NCBI GenBank assembly: GCA_963682055.1
Contig: OY821745.1
Location: 1,123,501 to 1,187,500, forward strand
Length of the DNA: 64,000 nt
Direction of reading: 5' to 3'
Source: Primula veris
Lineage: Eukaryota; Streptophyta; Magnoliopsida; Ericales; Primulaceae
In this document: piece after piece, positions 11,400 through 24,400 of the stretch
How the letters are laid out: each line of letters opens with the position of its first letter
Numbering within the stretch: the first letter of the stretch is position 1
Made by a program: the position numbers and the translations under genes
Notes under the pieces: generated by a model
Told to the model about the DNA's origin: nothing
The model's database searches: none
The model's input: only the letters and a program-made list of their open reading frames with translations

Positions 11400-12600
11400 A
11401 AAAGCAGCTGCGTATGGGCTTCTTAGTATGTTCAAGTGAATTTAGCTTAGCTTTTTTTAGTAGAACACACTAGCTTATTGGCAAAAAAGCTAGCTTCTTC
11501 AGAATTAGAATACAACTTGGTTTATCCAGTTTGATCTTTTTAAACTAGCTTATTGGGCGGAGGTAATTAAAGAGCTTCGTTTAAAATTGTTTAGAAATAT
11601 TTAGCAGATTATAGGAAAATTTTAATCTTTGGAAAGGATTGCAGAAAATCATATAAGACGTGCTTGTTATTTAACTTTATTTTCGAGGGGCTGAGATTCT
11701 GTAGTAAACTTTTAGGCTTAAAATACTGGATGATAGTATGTTTAAGTGAATTAGCTAGCTTTTATTTAAGTAGAACAGACTAGCTTTTTAGCAAAAAAGC
11801 TAGTTTTCTTCAGAATTAGAAGACATCTAGGTTGACCTGGTTTGATCTTTTTAAATTAGCTTATCGGGGGCAGATATTAATAGTTTAAATTTGTTCAGAA
11901 AATATTTAGCAGATTAGCAGCTTATAGGCCAAGATTAAATATTTGGACAGGATTACAGAAAATCATAGATGACGTGCTATTTTTTATTTTGTTTTACGGG
12001 GGTGAGATTTAATAATAAACTCTTAGGCTTAAAATACAGGATGATAGTATGTTTAAGTGAATTAGCTAGCTTTTATTTAAGCAGACAAGATTAGCTTATT
12101 AACAAAAAAGCTAGTTTCTTTCAGAATTAGAATTTAGAATACATTTAGGTTGACCCAATTTGATCTTTTTAAACTAGCTTATTGGGGGCACGTCATTAAT
12201 AGAGCTTCGTTTGAAACTGTTAGGAAAAAATGTAGCAGATTATCAGCTTATAGGCAAAATAAGATCTTTAGAGTGGATTGCAGTAAAACATATACGACGT
12301 GTTATTTTCAGGCTTAAAATCAAGTATGTTGAAGTGAGTTAGTTAGCTTTTTTTAGTATAACAGACTAGTTTTTTAGCAAAAAAGCTAGCTTCTTCAGAA
12401 TTAGAATACAGGTAGGTTGAACCAACTTGATCTTTTTAGACTTGCTTGGTGGGGGGCATGTAGTTAATAGAGCTTATTTTGGAACTGTTAGGAAATATTT
12501 AGCAGATTAGCATCTTATAGGCAAAAATAAGATCTTTAAAGGGGATTGCAGAAAATCATACACGACGTGCTATTTTTTTAGGGGGTTTGATTGTATAATG
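11400..12600 (+). repeat. Gamma tandem array A (about four 300-bp units)
   Basis: About four diverged units of about 300 bp. Each begins near AGTATGTTTAAGTGAATT (11427, 11733, 12047, 12325 in variant form) and contains an AGCTAGCTTTT-like phrase, a TTGATCTTTTTAAAC phrase and GGATTGCAGAAAATCATA near the end. The array ends about 200 bases upstream of the first F-box gene. The matching array at 19.42-21.0 kb precedes the second F-box gene, so it is part of the duplicated segment. Confidence 0.8.
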
Positions 12601-12801
12601 AACCTTTAGGTTTCCTCAACTAGTTCAACTTCGGCTTGTTTGGTTGCACTTTTTGAGCTCAGATGTTTTAGGTTATTCTTTCATGTACATTATAGTGTGT
12701 TTAGTTGACCTGCTTAAGATTGGCGTCCTTTTGTTGTTCAAATCTCCTTGTGCTAATCTGTAATATTGAACTAATTTCTTTTAATTTTTAGTTACACTAG
12801 C

Positions 12802-14817
12802 ATGAATAGAGGAAAAAGTTCTCGGAGAAAAGTGGGCAGGGATTATGAAGACAATAAAAATGATGCAACGGGTTGGGTTGCACCAACAATTCGAAAGAAA
12901 AACGCTTCTCTTGACAAAATTTCGCAACTTCCTGATGAAATACTTTTGCAAATTCTCTCTCTTCTCTCACCGCGAGACAGAGTGGTAAGTCGGATTTTCA
13001 GCAAAACATGGCACTCTCTCTCGCCAGCTGGATGGTACTTCGATAGCAGGTCTATTGCATATGGTACTTCAAGTAAGGATATTGAAGGACACATAAACGA
13101 GTCTCTCAGAGCTTTTTCTAGCAAGGGTTTAACTTTTCGTACGTGTACATTTTCCGTGCATCTTGGCCATTTTCCGAAACGTAGCATTGACCCTTCAATA
13201 AAAGCAATTATCGAGGGAAATTTTCACACATTGCATCTCAGATATGAAGGCCATTATTGCGAGCCGTGTCGTCTCCCAAGTTCGATATTTCGTCTCCCAA
13301 GTTCGATATTTTCTGCCACATCTCTAAGCGGTTTGTGTTTACATGGATGTGAACTGTGGCCCTACGATTCATATGATGTTGATTTTAAGTTTAATTGTTT
13401 GCAAGAATTAAGATTGGAGGAAGTCAAGTTGTCCAAGAGGAGCCTCATGAGTTTCTTCAAGATGTGTAGAAACATTGTGAATCTCAGACTCAAGCAATGC
13501 AGACTTATAGAACATATTGATACACGTGGACTCGAGTTTCTAGAAAAAATTGAGATTTTGGACTGCACCTTAAGTGAAAAGATTTCCATAAATTCACCTC
13601 ATCTTCATACTTTAACCTTTCGTGGGATTTGGGGTACAGTACCTGCTATTGATTTGGGGTATCCTGGGCAACTGGAGACATAAATATTAAACACTACGTT
13701 TTTTCCAAACTTCAACTTTGCGGAAAATTTTAGTGATTTGACTAAGATTAGGAAATTGTTGCTTTCTGGTTGTCTTGACAAGAAGAAAATTGAGATTTTC
13801 AATTCAAGTCTGGAATCATTAGAATTATACTATGGGGGGAGAATGGTACAAGTCCTTGTTAATACACCGAATCTGCAATATTTTAAATCTTTTGACAGAG
13901 ATTTTGAACAATTGACGTTCTTGATGAGCATGGGCTCGCGTTTAAAAAAGATCACGCTTGATTTTAACCGAAATTACGTAATTGATGCAACATGGCTCTT
14001 GAAATTGAGAACATTTGTCCAAAATCTGGGCCATGACTCAACATTGTCTCTTCGCCTAGCTGGAGTGGTACGTCTGAAGAACTATAAAATAATGCAATTT
14101 TTAATGCAATTTTTTTGAGTTTTAAATTTGTAATGCAATTTTTTTGTTGGCAATGCAAGGTCGCACTCAAATTGGAAGAATTAGCAGAAAAGTCAGTCCC
14201 TCCTGAGTGTTATTTAAGGAAGTTAAAGCTAAAACAGTTGTCCAGCTTATTGTCAATGCATGGCAAAGTTCTTATAAATGCTATCTTGCGGAGTGTCCGC
14301 CCAGAAACGCTAAAAATCCAGTTAAATTCAGATTCAGGCAGTTTTGTGAAGGTACCATTGCTTTTGTTTTGTTTTCAAATTGCAAGTTCATATTCTAATG
14401 ATATTTACTAACCGAATAGAAATGTGCTGCGTTGAAATTAGGAACTCCGAAGTTATCTGAAGTTCGATAAAGGGGCATTGATCAAGTGTTGCAAATTGAC
14501 CCCTACAAAATGTTGGAGACATTATTTGCAAGGTGTTGATATTGATGTGTTCACAAAGACAAGTAAGAAAAGGCCTTTTAAGGAGCAAGTGAACTTCAGT
14601 ATAAAGTTTCAATGGTAAGGTTATCTTACCAATGTTTGACTTCTAAAACCAAGCATATGCTTATATCTTGCACCGAAAATTCACTATGTTACGCTCTTGA
14701 AAAACACATTATTTACAGTTATGAATGAAATGATAGTTTGATTGAAATTTTGCATCTTTGGCAATTGGCAGGGATAACGAAGAAACAAAAATCGGGGAAA
14801 AAAGGATAGCAAATTGA
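12802..14817 (+). pseudogene. F-box/LRR protein gene, copy A, with premature stop
   Basis: Exons 12802-14067, 14160-14351, 14442-14614 and 14772-14817 align with the intact copy at 21523 in order and intron phase. The N-terminus is basic, then the F-box (KISQLPDEILLQILSLLSPRD, residues 39-59), where SCF E3 ligase adaptors bind Skp1, followed by leucine-rich-repeat-like segments. At 13681 an in-frame TAA replaces a leucine codon found in copy B, cutting the product to 293 residues. Downstream the same frame stays open through all later exons. It is either a recent pseudogene, a truncated protein keeping the F-box but losing half the LRRs, or a sequencing or allelic variant. If the exon-3 donor (TG|GTAAGG) is not used, translation would end at 14618. 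A leader intron ending TTTTTAG just before TTACACTAGC-ATG is likely. Confidence 0.8.
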
Positions 14818-15850
14818 ACCTACCAACAAACAATGAACGGGATTAACGAGCCAAGGCATTGAGCATCAATTGTAATTTATGAAGTCTGATGAAAATTGAG
14901 CAGGATGTAGCTGCACTCTCCATATACAAGAGCCAGTTGTTTATTTTTCTAATTTTAATTTTCTTTGCATAAAGTTCATAAATGCCATTTATGCTAAACA
15001 AAAATTGCTACATGGTCAAGATATAACACGATGGTACATTTTTTCCCCACATAAAACTTGTCGAATCAATCGATATTTCCTACACCCACATTCTTTGGTC
15101 TCGTGTTTTCTTTGAAAGGCAATCAGCCAATCAAGGTACAATTTGAATCGTTCACATGTCAGCTGTTTTTTTTTATATTCATAGACGCGATATGACTTAT
15201 AAAGGTTGTTCTAGAGACTTTCTGCCTTACAGAATCAGTTGATCGAAGAAAGTGCAAGAAACAAATTATCCAATCATAAGATGAACAACTCAACAAACCG
15301 CAATAGAAAAACAAAAAAGTTTGTTGACGAGGTTCAACAATCTGTAAGGCTAGTTTCGAGTGTTGTATGTAGTTGCTTTTTTATTATTGTTGCTCAATAT
15401 TACAAGCATTACAATCATTTACGAGATAGTTCTCCCTTAAAACCTATCGAGGCTCTAAACTACTAGTGTAGCGGAAAAAAAAAAAAAGGAGAAGCGAACA
15501 ACTCTAGAATCAACCGAATATGGGAGCAACAAGTCGAATCTAAAACAAGAAGTTGAGAACAACTATATTTTAATTATTAAATAAACAACAATAGAAACAT
15601 AAAATTTTAAACAGATAAAGTTCCAAAAAAAGTAAATTCATCAATTAAAACTTTTTATAATCTGTTTAAAAAAATATTTATATCAATTATTAATTTTTAT
15701 AATCTTCTTTCATGTTTTTCTTCTGATATATTTTTTTAATGAATAGACGACTGCTTTTGTTTTAAGTAATTTATGGCCGTTTATATTTTCTTTTCTCTGA
15801 ATTAAAATTGTTTTGAAAATTCTTTTTAAACAATTTTTTAACTAAAAAAG
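14818..15850. other. 3' flank of F-box A and AT-rich spacer
   Basis: This probably holds the 3' UTR of F-box copy A, then spacer. A 60-codon frame from an ATG at 15282 has a hydrophobic middle but no recognisable domain or gene structure, so I do not call it. No RNA gene or clear transposon end is seen. Confidence 0.4.
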
Positions 15851-16860
15851 CATTGACCTCGTCTCTATCGACGATAGAAAATCACTTCTCTCCTCATGAG
15901 TGGAGGTGAACCGTCACTTTTACCACCGCTTAAACCCAAACAAGGAACCTAATACGACTCAACAAGGGACGAGACTTGTTCGTCAAGAATGCTCTGATAT
16001 ATAATTTTCCCTCGTATCTTAAAGTGCATGAAAAAGAAGGCCCAATACCGCATTGGTTCTAGAAAATCAATTATCTCCCTTCTTTGCCTTGTGAGCGGAG
16101 AAGAACCGCCACTTTTTACCATCGGTTAGACATGAACAACAAGGAATCTAGTACAAATCTAGTACGAATCAACGTAGAATGAGACTAGTTCGTTAAGGAT
16201 ACTCTAATATAATGTATTATTTTCCCTTGTAAGTCGTATCAAAAGTGCAAATGGGCTCAAAATAATGGGCCGAGTCAAACAAAGCTTCTAGGCACTTCTA
16301 AAATGAAGGCACAATATTTTCATCCGTATTGGCGATAGAATATCACTTCTCTCCCCCTTATCTGTCTCGTGAGCGGAGGAGAACCGTCACTTTTGCCACT
16401 GGTTAAACTCGAAACAGGCAACCTAATGCTACTCAACGGAGGATGAGACTCGTTCGTTAATGATGCTCTCACGTGATGTATAATTTTCCCTGTAAAGTGC
16501 ATATGACCTCCAAATAATGGGCCTGAGTCAAATAAAGCCTATAGGCCCATAAAAAAAGGCTCAATATTTTCGTTCGTACTGGCAATAAAAAATTACTTCT
16601 CTCCCCTCTCTCTACCTCATGAGCGGAGGTTAACCTTCACTTTTACTATTGATTAACCATAAACAAGGAACCTAACATGACTCAACGGGGGATGAGACTC
16701 GTTCGTTAAGGATGCTCGTATAAATTCCCATCGTATCTAGTGCATAATATATGGGCTCAAAATAATAAACCGAGTCAAATAAAGCCCATAAACACATGAA
16801 AAAAAATAAAGAAGGCCCAATATTTTGGCAAGTTTCCTTTTCCATATGATATACTCCTTT
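15850..16860 (+). repeat. Alpha tandem array (four diverged units)
   Basis: Four units of roughly 220-270 bp, each containing a CACTTCTCTCC-like phrase, GAGCGGAGG, AACCTAAT and GATGAGACTCGTTCG (near 15968, 16179, 16443 and 16690), then an AAATAATGGGC and GGCCCAATATTTT tail. Divergence between units is high. The tail matches 9720-9900, marking the start of the second segmental copy. Confidence 0.75.
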
Positions 16861-17029
16861 TTCAAGTTTCCTTTAGAGTCATATAAAGTCTAGAATTATA
16901 ACTCATAAATTTATAAATAGTTATTACTATTAACCAAAAATGAAAATAATCTACAGAGCTCTTCTTTCTCTCCTTCAAAACAGAAGTTTGTTCTATGATA
17001 GTATTATTATATGCTTATTTCCAGTTTTT

Positions 17030-18098
17030 AAATTAAAACCAGACAAGTATGCCTTTTTTTTTATATATATATACTATGTATTTGCATTGTTTGCATGCAA
17101 CTTTTAAATGTATACCAACTTATTTCTTTCAACTTTTAATCTGTATAAACACTAAGAAGACAATTTAGCCTAAGTGATATTATTGTATGCCTTTTTTTAT
17201 ATATATACTATGTATTTGCATTGTTTGCATGCAACTTTTAAACCAATACCAATTTATTTATTCCAACTTTTAATCTGTATAGACACTAAGAAGACAATTT
17301 AGCCTAAGTGATATTATTATTATATGCTTATTTCTAGCTTTTAAATTAAAACCAGACAAGTATGCCTTTTTTATTTATTTTATATATACTATGTATTTGC
17401 ATTGTTTGCATGCAACTTTTAAACTTATATCAACTTATTTCTTCCAACTTTTAATCTGTATAAACACTAAGAAGACAATTTAGCCTAAGTGATATTATTA
17501 TTATATGCTTATTTCTAGCTTTTAAATTAAAACCAGACAAGTATGCCTTTTTTTTTTATATATATATATATACTATGTATTTGCATTGTTTGCATGCAAC
17601 TTTTAAACTTATATCAACTTATTTCTTCCAACTTTTAATCTGTATAAACACTAAGAAGACAATTTAGCCTAAGTGATATTATTATTATATGCTTATTTCT
17701 AGCTTTTAAATTAAAACCAGACAAGTATGCCTTTTATATATATATATATATATATATACTATGTATTTGCATTGTTTGCATGCAACTTTTAAACTTATAT
17801 CAACTTATTTCTTCCAACTTTTAATCAGTATAAACACTAAGAAGACAATTTAGCCTAAGTGATATTATTATTATATGCTTATTTCTAGCTTTTAAATTAA
17901 AACCAGACAAGTATGCCTTTTTTTTTTTTTATATATATACTATGTATTTGCATTGTTTGCATGCAACTTTTAAACTTATATCAACTTATTTCTTCCAACT
18001 TTTAATCTGTATAAACACTAAGAAGACAATTTAGCCTAAGTGATATTATTATTATATGCTTATTTCTAGCTTTTAAATTAAAACCAGACAAGTATGCC

Positions 18099-18130
<32 letters not shown>

Positions 18131-19060
18131 CTATGTATTTGCATTGTTTGCATGCAACTTTTAAACTTATATCAACTTATTTCTTCCAACTTTTAATCTG
18201 TATAAACACTAAGAAGACAATTTAGCCTAAGTGATATTATTATTATATGCTTATTTCTAGCTTTTAAATTAAAACCAGACAAGTATGCCTTTTTTTTTAT
18301 TTATATATACTATGTATTTGCATTGTTTGCATGCAACTTTTAAACTTATATCAACTTATTTCTTCCAACTTTTAATCTGTATAAACACTAAGAAGACAAT
18401 TTAGCCTAAGTGATATTATTATTATATGCTTATTTCTAGCTTTTAAATTAAAACCAGACAAGTATGCCTTTTTTTTTTTATATATATACTATGTATTTGC
18501 ATTGTTTGCATGCAACTTTTAAACTTATATCAACTTATTTCTTCCAACTTTTAATCTGTATAAACACTAAGAAGACAATTTAGCCTAAGTGATATTATTA
18601 TTATATGCTTATTTCTAGCTTTTAAATTAAAACCAGACAAGTATGCCTTTTTTTTATATATATATATATATACTATGTATTTGCATTGTTTGCATGCAAC
18701 TTTTAAACTAATATCAACTTATTTATTCCAACTTTTAACCTGTATAGACACTAAGAAGACAATTTAGCCTAAGTGATATTATTATTATATGCTTATTTCT
18801 AGCTTTTAAACTAAAACCAGACAAGTAAGCCTTTTTTTTATATACTATGTATTTGCATTGTTTGCATGCAACTTTTAAACTGATACCAACTTATTTCTTC
18901 CAACTTTTAATCTGTATAAACGCTAAGAAGACAATTTAGCCTAAGTGATATTATTATTATATGCTTATTTCCAGCTTTTAAACTAAAACCAGACAATTAA
19001 GCCTTTTTTAGTATAATGTATTTGCATTGTTTGCATGCAACTTTTAAACTAATACCAACT
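17030..19060 (+). repeat. Beta satellite-like array (12 units of about 180 bp)
   Basis: TTGCATTGTTTGCATGCAAC occurs twelve times from about 17085 to 19025 at about 180-base spacing (first gap 131). Each unit has a TATGCTTATTTCTAGC start, an AACCAGACAAGTATGCC phrase, a T-run plus (TA)n of variable length, TACTATGTATTTGC, and an AAGAAGACAATTTAGCC end. Central units are nearly identical outside the (TA)n tract, while edge units are diverged, the pattern expected from unequal exchange. No open frame runs through it. Confidence 0.9.
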
Positions 19061-19237
19061 TAAGCAGACAAGTTATCATAAAAGCTGCAACCAAATTAAA
19101 ATCTGCAATTTCAACTTGAATCTGCAATTAAAAGCATATCTTCTTAATTATTATATATGTTCAAGTATCTTGAAATTGAATCAACTATATAACTTGAAAT
19201 CTTATTTTTCTTGCTTAAAAACTATGCCCAAACACGC

Positions 19238-19241
19238 ATAC

Positions 19242-19275
<34 letters not shown>

Positions 19276-19277
19276 AT
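19238..19277 (+). repeat. TA/GT compound microsatellite
   Basis: (TA)n followed by (GT)n, then the phrase CTAAATATATATGGGAATG that is also found next to the microsatellites at 11035 and 11306. It belongs to the duplicated F-box upstream segment. Confidence 0.8.
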
Positions 19278-19419
19278 CTAAATATATATGGGAATGCATG
19301 TTTTTAAGTATGTATAGGCGGAGGGGAACGAGCGAGAGTGTGGAATTTTTGTTTAGTTAGTAACTTTTAATCCTAGGTTTTGATACATACAGTTTAGATA
19401 TCTAAAAAACAGCTGCTTA

Positions 19420-21000
19420 TGTACTTGTTAGTATGTTCAAGTGAATTCAACTAGCTTTTATTAAGTAGAACAGACTAGCAGGCAGCTTCTTCAGAATTAG
19501 AATACAACTTGGTTTATCAAGTTTGATCTTTTTAAACTAGCTTATTGGGGGTACATAATTAATAGAGCTTTGTATAAAATTGTTAGGAATTTTTTAGCAG
19601 ATTGGCAGCTTATAGGCAAATATTAGATCTTAGGAGAGGATTGCACATAATCGTATACGAATTTTATTTATTTATTTGAGGGGGTGAGATTCTATAATAA
19701 ACTTTTAGGCTTAGAATACAAGATGATAACATATTTAAGTGAATTCGCTAACTTTTTTTTTTAAGTAGAACATACTAGCTCTTTAGCAGAAAACCTAGTT
19801 TCTTTAGAAGTAGAATATAACTAGGTCGAGCCAGTTTGATCTTTTTAAACTAGCTTATTGGGGGCAGGTAACTAAAAAAGCTTAGTTTAAAATTCTTAAG
19901 AAAATATCTGGCAGATTAGCAGCAGTTTATAGGCAAAAATTAAATCTTTGGAGAGGATGGCAGAAATTCATATACGTCGTGCTTTTTTTATAAAAAAAAA
20001 ATTGAGGGGGTGAGATTCTATAATAAACTCTTAGGCTTAAAATACAGGATGATAGTATGTTTAAGTGAATTATCTAGCTTTTTTGAAAGCAGAACAGACT
20101 TGCTTTTTAGCAAAAAAAACTAGCTTATTCAGAACTAGATTGGCCAGTTTGATCTTTTATAACTTTCTTATTGGGGGTAGGTAATTAATACAGCTTAGTT
20201 TAAAATTGTTAGGAAAATATTTAGCAGATTAGCAGCTTATAGGCAAAAATTAGATCTTTGGAGATGATTGCAGTAAATCATATACGACGTTATATTTTAT
20301 TTTATTTTGAAAGGGCGAGATTCTATTATAAACTTCTAGACTCAAAATACAGTATGTTTAAGTGAAATCGCTGGTTTTTTTTTAAAGTAGAACAGACTAG
20401 CTCTTTAGCAGAAAAGCTAGTTTCTTCAGAAGCAGAATATAACTAGGTCGAGCCAGTTTGATCTTCTTAAACTAGCTTATATTGGGGGCGGGTAATTATT
20501 AAAGCTTAGTTTGAAATTTTTAAGAAAATATCTGGCAGATTAGCAACTTATAGGCAAAAATAAGATCTTTGGAGGATTGCAGAAAATCATATACGGCATG
20601 TGTTTTTTATTTTTATTTTGGGGGTGTGATTCTAAAATTAACAGTGCTATCCTAGAATTAACTTTTAGGCTTAAAATACTGGATGATAGTATGTTTAAGT
20701 GAATTCGCTAGCTTTTATTTAAGTAAAAACAGACTAGCTTTTTAGCAGAAAAACTTAGTTTCTTCAGAATTAAAATACAACTAAGGTTGACCCAGTTTGA
20801 TTAGCAGCTTATCAGGTGGAGGTATTAATAGAGCTTAGTTTAAAATTGTTAGGAAAATAATTAGCAGATTAGCAGTTTATAGGCAAAAATTAAATCTTTG
20901 GAGAGGATTGCAGAAATTCATATACGGTGTGCTGTTTTTTTATTCTTTTCGAGGAGGTGAAGTTCTGTAATAAACTTATCGGCTTAAAATACAGGAAGAT
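19420..21000 (+). repeat. Gamma tandem array B (about five 300-bp units)
   Basis: About five units like those at 11.4-12.6 kb, beginning near 19431, 19728, 20053, 20348 and 20690, with the AGTATGTTTAAGTGAATT, TTTGATCTTTTTAAACTAG and GGATTGCAGAAAATCATA landmarks in the same order. It lies about 500 bases upstream of the intact F-box gene. Confidence 0.8.
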
Positions 21001-21522
21001 ACATGTATAACGTGGTGTGTGACGGCCTATTGGCCATGTACATAGTTTCTCCCTTGAAACTAAGCAAAGCTCTTATCGAAGTTATGTATTGACTGTTGAG
21101 TTTGTTTGGCAATCTCTTTTTCCAAACATGTTTCTCTATTAGAAAGGGTTCTAAGTATTCTTTTAGCTCCTTTGATACATTATCACAATACTGGCGAATA
21201 GAACGTATGATCAGATTTGATTTTCTGATTTTTTTAACCTTGAATATGATCAATAGTAAACAGTAATAAAAAAAAATAACTTAAGACTGCCATATATGCA
21301 CTTAACTAGTGGCTCAGAATATTTTATGATTATTTTTAAATTTCATTTGTATGTAGGATTGGCAACGTGGTATATTTTCAAATTTCAGAGTTGTTCTTAT
21401 TTTGTTGCAATTTTTAGCTTGTGTTCATCGTTTCAATTTTTAAAGTTCAGATTTGGTTGGCTTATTTTGCTTGTTTTGTGGCTCAGATACATTATCATAG
21501 AAGAAACGATTCACAGAAAAGA

Positions 21523-23496
21523 ATGAGCAAGAAAATTGATTCAATTGACAGAATTTCTCAGCTGCCCAATGAACTACGTTTACGAATTCTCTCTCACCTA
21601 TCGCCAAGCAATGCAGTGGTCACACGTGCTCTGAGCAAAACATGGCTATGTCTCTTGCCATGGTGTTCCTTCGATAGTAAGTCTAATGAATTTAAATCGG
21701 TACAGGGGATTCAATCACGTGAGAAAATTGGAATAAAAACAAGCAAGTCTCTCAAAGCTATTTCTTCCGAAAACTTGCCATTTCAAATATATTCTTTTTG
21801 TTTACATGCCCACTTCGATGTATCTTGCATCGACACTTGGTTAAATTTAATTACGAAGGAAATTTTTTATGGATTGCATCTTCGATATGAATCCACAAAC
21901 TTTTATTCTCTCCCAAGATCTATTTTTTCCTCGACAAATCTCATTGTTTTGAGTTTATATGGATGTAAACTGAAGACCTATGGGTTATCTGAAGTTGATT
22001 TTGGATTAGATTGTTTGCGAGAGTTAAGATTGGAGAAGGTCAGTTTGAGTACGAATAGGCTCCACAATTTCTTGAAATTATGTAAAAATATGGAGAAATT
22101 CATACTCAAGCAATGCATAGGTAATATATACGAAGTCGGTCTATCTGATCTTAAATTTCTTCAGTCGGTTGAGATTTGGGAAAACGATTCGAGTAACGAA
22201 AGTTATGGGATTAGTAAGATTTCTGTAAGTTCACCGCATCTTCACCATTTGATATTTTATGGGACTTCGGGTAGAGTGTGTAATATTCAATTGGCTTTTC
22301 CAGAGCAACTCGAGACACTGATATTAGATACTTACATGCTTCCGAAATTTTATTCAGAAAACCATTTTAGCATTTTCACCCGGCTCAAGAAATTACGTCT
22401 TTATGGTTGCAAAATGATGAAGAGAATAGATATCTTCAATGAAAGTATCGAGTCACTAGAGTTATATCATGTGGGTAAAACGGTACATATGGTTAATGAT
22501 ACACCGAATTTGCAATCATTTAAATCAATTGGCAATGATTTTGAGCAATTCATGTTCGTGATAGAGACGGGGTCGTGTTTAAAGAAGAAGATCATAATCG
22601 AGTTCGACCATAGATGCCAGATTAATGCAAAATGGTTATTAAGATTGAAATCTTTTATTGAAAACCTGAGTCAAGGAACGGAAATGGCTCTTAGTCTACC
22701 TGGACGGGTATGTTTATAGGATATTGATTTTTTTGTTCTTCTTTTATTCCTTTTAAGCTTCAAATGTTTCTAATGCATTTTTTTTTTTTTTGCAATTCAA
22801 GGTTTTCTTCAATCTGCAAGGCTTATCAAGCTCAGTTCCTCCAAGATGTCATCCCAAAGTATTAAACATAAAAGATCTGCGTGACCCGTCACTAACATCT
22901 ATCGAAGATCTTATAAACGGCATCTTGTGGAGTTGTCACCCTGAAATTTTAGTTGTTACGGGAACCAAGCAGCCAGGCAGTTTAATCAAGGTAATAGTGG
23001 TTTTGCTTTTTTCCTTCTCTTCATAAGAAATAGAATAGTATTCATGCATAACTTCATGGAGTTACTGAGTTGATTAATTGAATTTATCTTGTCTCTTAAA
23101 TTTAGCGTGTCGGCGATTATCTGAAATGGGATGAAAGTTCGTTGAAGAAGTGTTGTGAATCGACTTGTATCAAATGTTGGAGACATTACTTAGAAGGTGT
23201 TGAGCTTGAATTGTTCATGGGAAAAAGTAAAAAATGGCCTTTCAAGGAGAAAACAAAGATCAATATCAGATTTGACTGGTAATTTAGCTCCCCGTGTTCA
23301 TTTCAAAACTATAATTATGCTTCTTTGTTAAATTAATGGCGCTCAACTGGAAACTTCCACGATGTTAAAAAATGTCGATTTGATTCAGATTTTGGTCTGC
23401 TATATATTTGTTATAATGTGATTATTGACCCATGATTGTAATTTCTCACACTCTTTGACGCTTGGCAGGATCAAAAGTAAAAGCGATATGGGTTAG
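21523..23496 (+). CDS. F-box/LRR-repeat protein, copy B (intact)
   Basis: Exons are 21523-22707, 22802-22990, 23106-23278 and 23469-23496; all introns are GT-AG and the frame is open for about 524 residues. The F-box lies at residues 8-35 (DRISQLPNELRLRILSHLSP), followed by leucine-rich segments such as LRELRLEKVSL and LKKLRLYGCKM. Such proteins recruit substrates to SCF (Skp1-cullin-F-box) ubiquitin ligases; the substrate is unknown. An ATG at 21421 would add 34 residues, but F-box proteins usually start close to the box and the intact-frame paralog supports the later start. If the last donor is skipped, the protein ends at 23282 after FDW. The last splice keeps the same phase in copy A, which favours a fourth exon. 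Confidence 0.85.
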
Positions 23497-24130
23497 CAAG
23501 GCTGCAGAGTCAACTTAGGACGAAGTCCAAATATGTACGAACGAACGGTAAACCAGCTTCATACGTGTCGACACATACTGATATAGGCGGGAATTGTATG
23601 TGATGATTGTAGGAAGCAATCACCTGTTGCAAGACCTTTTGACATTTTGTATTATCGCGATGCCATGAGCCTGCTAATTGGGATGGATCTTTGTAAAGAC
23701 GTATTACTTTTGACTTTTATTTACTTAGTAATGGAATTGCGCCCTTGATGTTAATATACTCGGTCGATTTGCATTATCGATTTATGACGAGATTGTTTGC
23801 TATTATTTTTCACTGATATTATATTATACAGGTTCCTTTCTGAAGGATTGGATTTTTACAAGGTTAAAAAAGTTCCATCTGTGTCCACTTTAGTCGAGTT
23901 TATGAAAACTGATGCATATTGATAAACGTTGGCCCAAATTTGACACTTTCTGTAATATACTAGATCAAATCTGACACTTTCTGAAAAGGAAAAGGTTCAA
24001 AAGTGGTAATGTTGGAATCAATTAGGATATAAAAACTCACATCTATATACTAACAATTTGGATATTCATATAAAAGTAACATGTTCATGCAGCAGTTTGT
24101 TATAAATTCGTAGCTCGTTATAGTTTGTAT
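23497..24130. other. 3' flank of F-box B
   Basis: Probable 3' UTR and spacer. No gene, RNA or clear repeat is seen. Confidence 0.4.
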
Positions 24131-24137
24131 TAGAGCA

Positions 24138-24400
24138 GTGTTCGTTCTGGTTCGGTTTTTGACAAAACCGAAACCGAAACTGAACAGATTTTTCGGTTTC
24201 GGTCTTTTTATTTTTTTGAACCGAACCGGTTTGTTTCGGTCCGGTTTCGTTTTTTTTTTGTTATTTTTCGGTTTTTGTTTTTGTTTTTTGTTTGTTTCTC
24301 GTTTCGGTTTTATTGTAAACCGAAACCGACCCGAAAAAGCTTCGATTTCGATCTTTTTCGATTGGGTTCGGTTTGGTTTTTCCGGATTTTCATCCGGCCC
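24138..24400. repeat. CGGTTT/AAACCG-rich self-complementary repeat
   Basis: The tract is built from variants of GGTTTCGGTTC with interspersed reverse complements (AAACCGAAACCG), so it can fold on itself. The apparent Phe/Gly-rich reading frame is a by-product of the repeat. A similar tract lies at 58960-59145, upstream of the RadA gene. Confidence 0.7.

Noticed and set aside
15239..15466. 75-codon frame with a hydrophobic segment
   Set aside because: Starts at a non-ATG codon; the first ATG is at 15282, and no family, TATA box or splicing supports it.
17030..19060. CRISPR-like array
   Set aside because: Units are about 180 bp, whole units are repeated with no unique spacers, and this is plant DNA.
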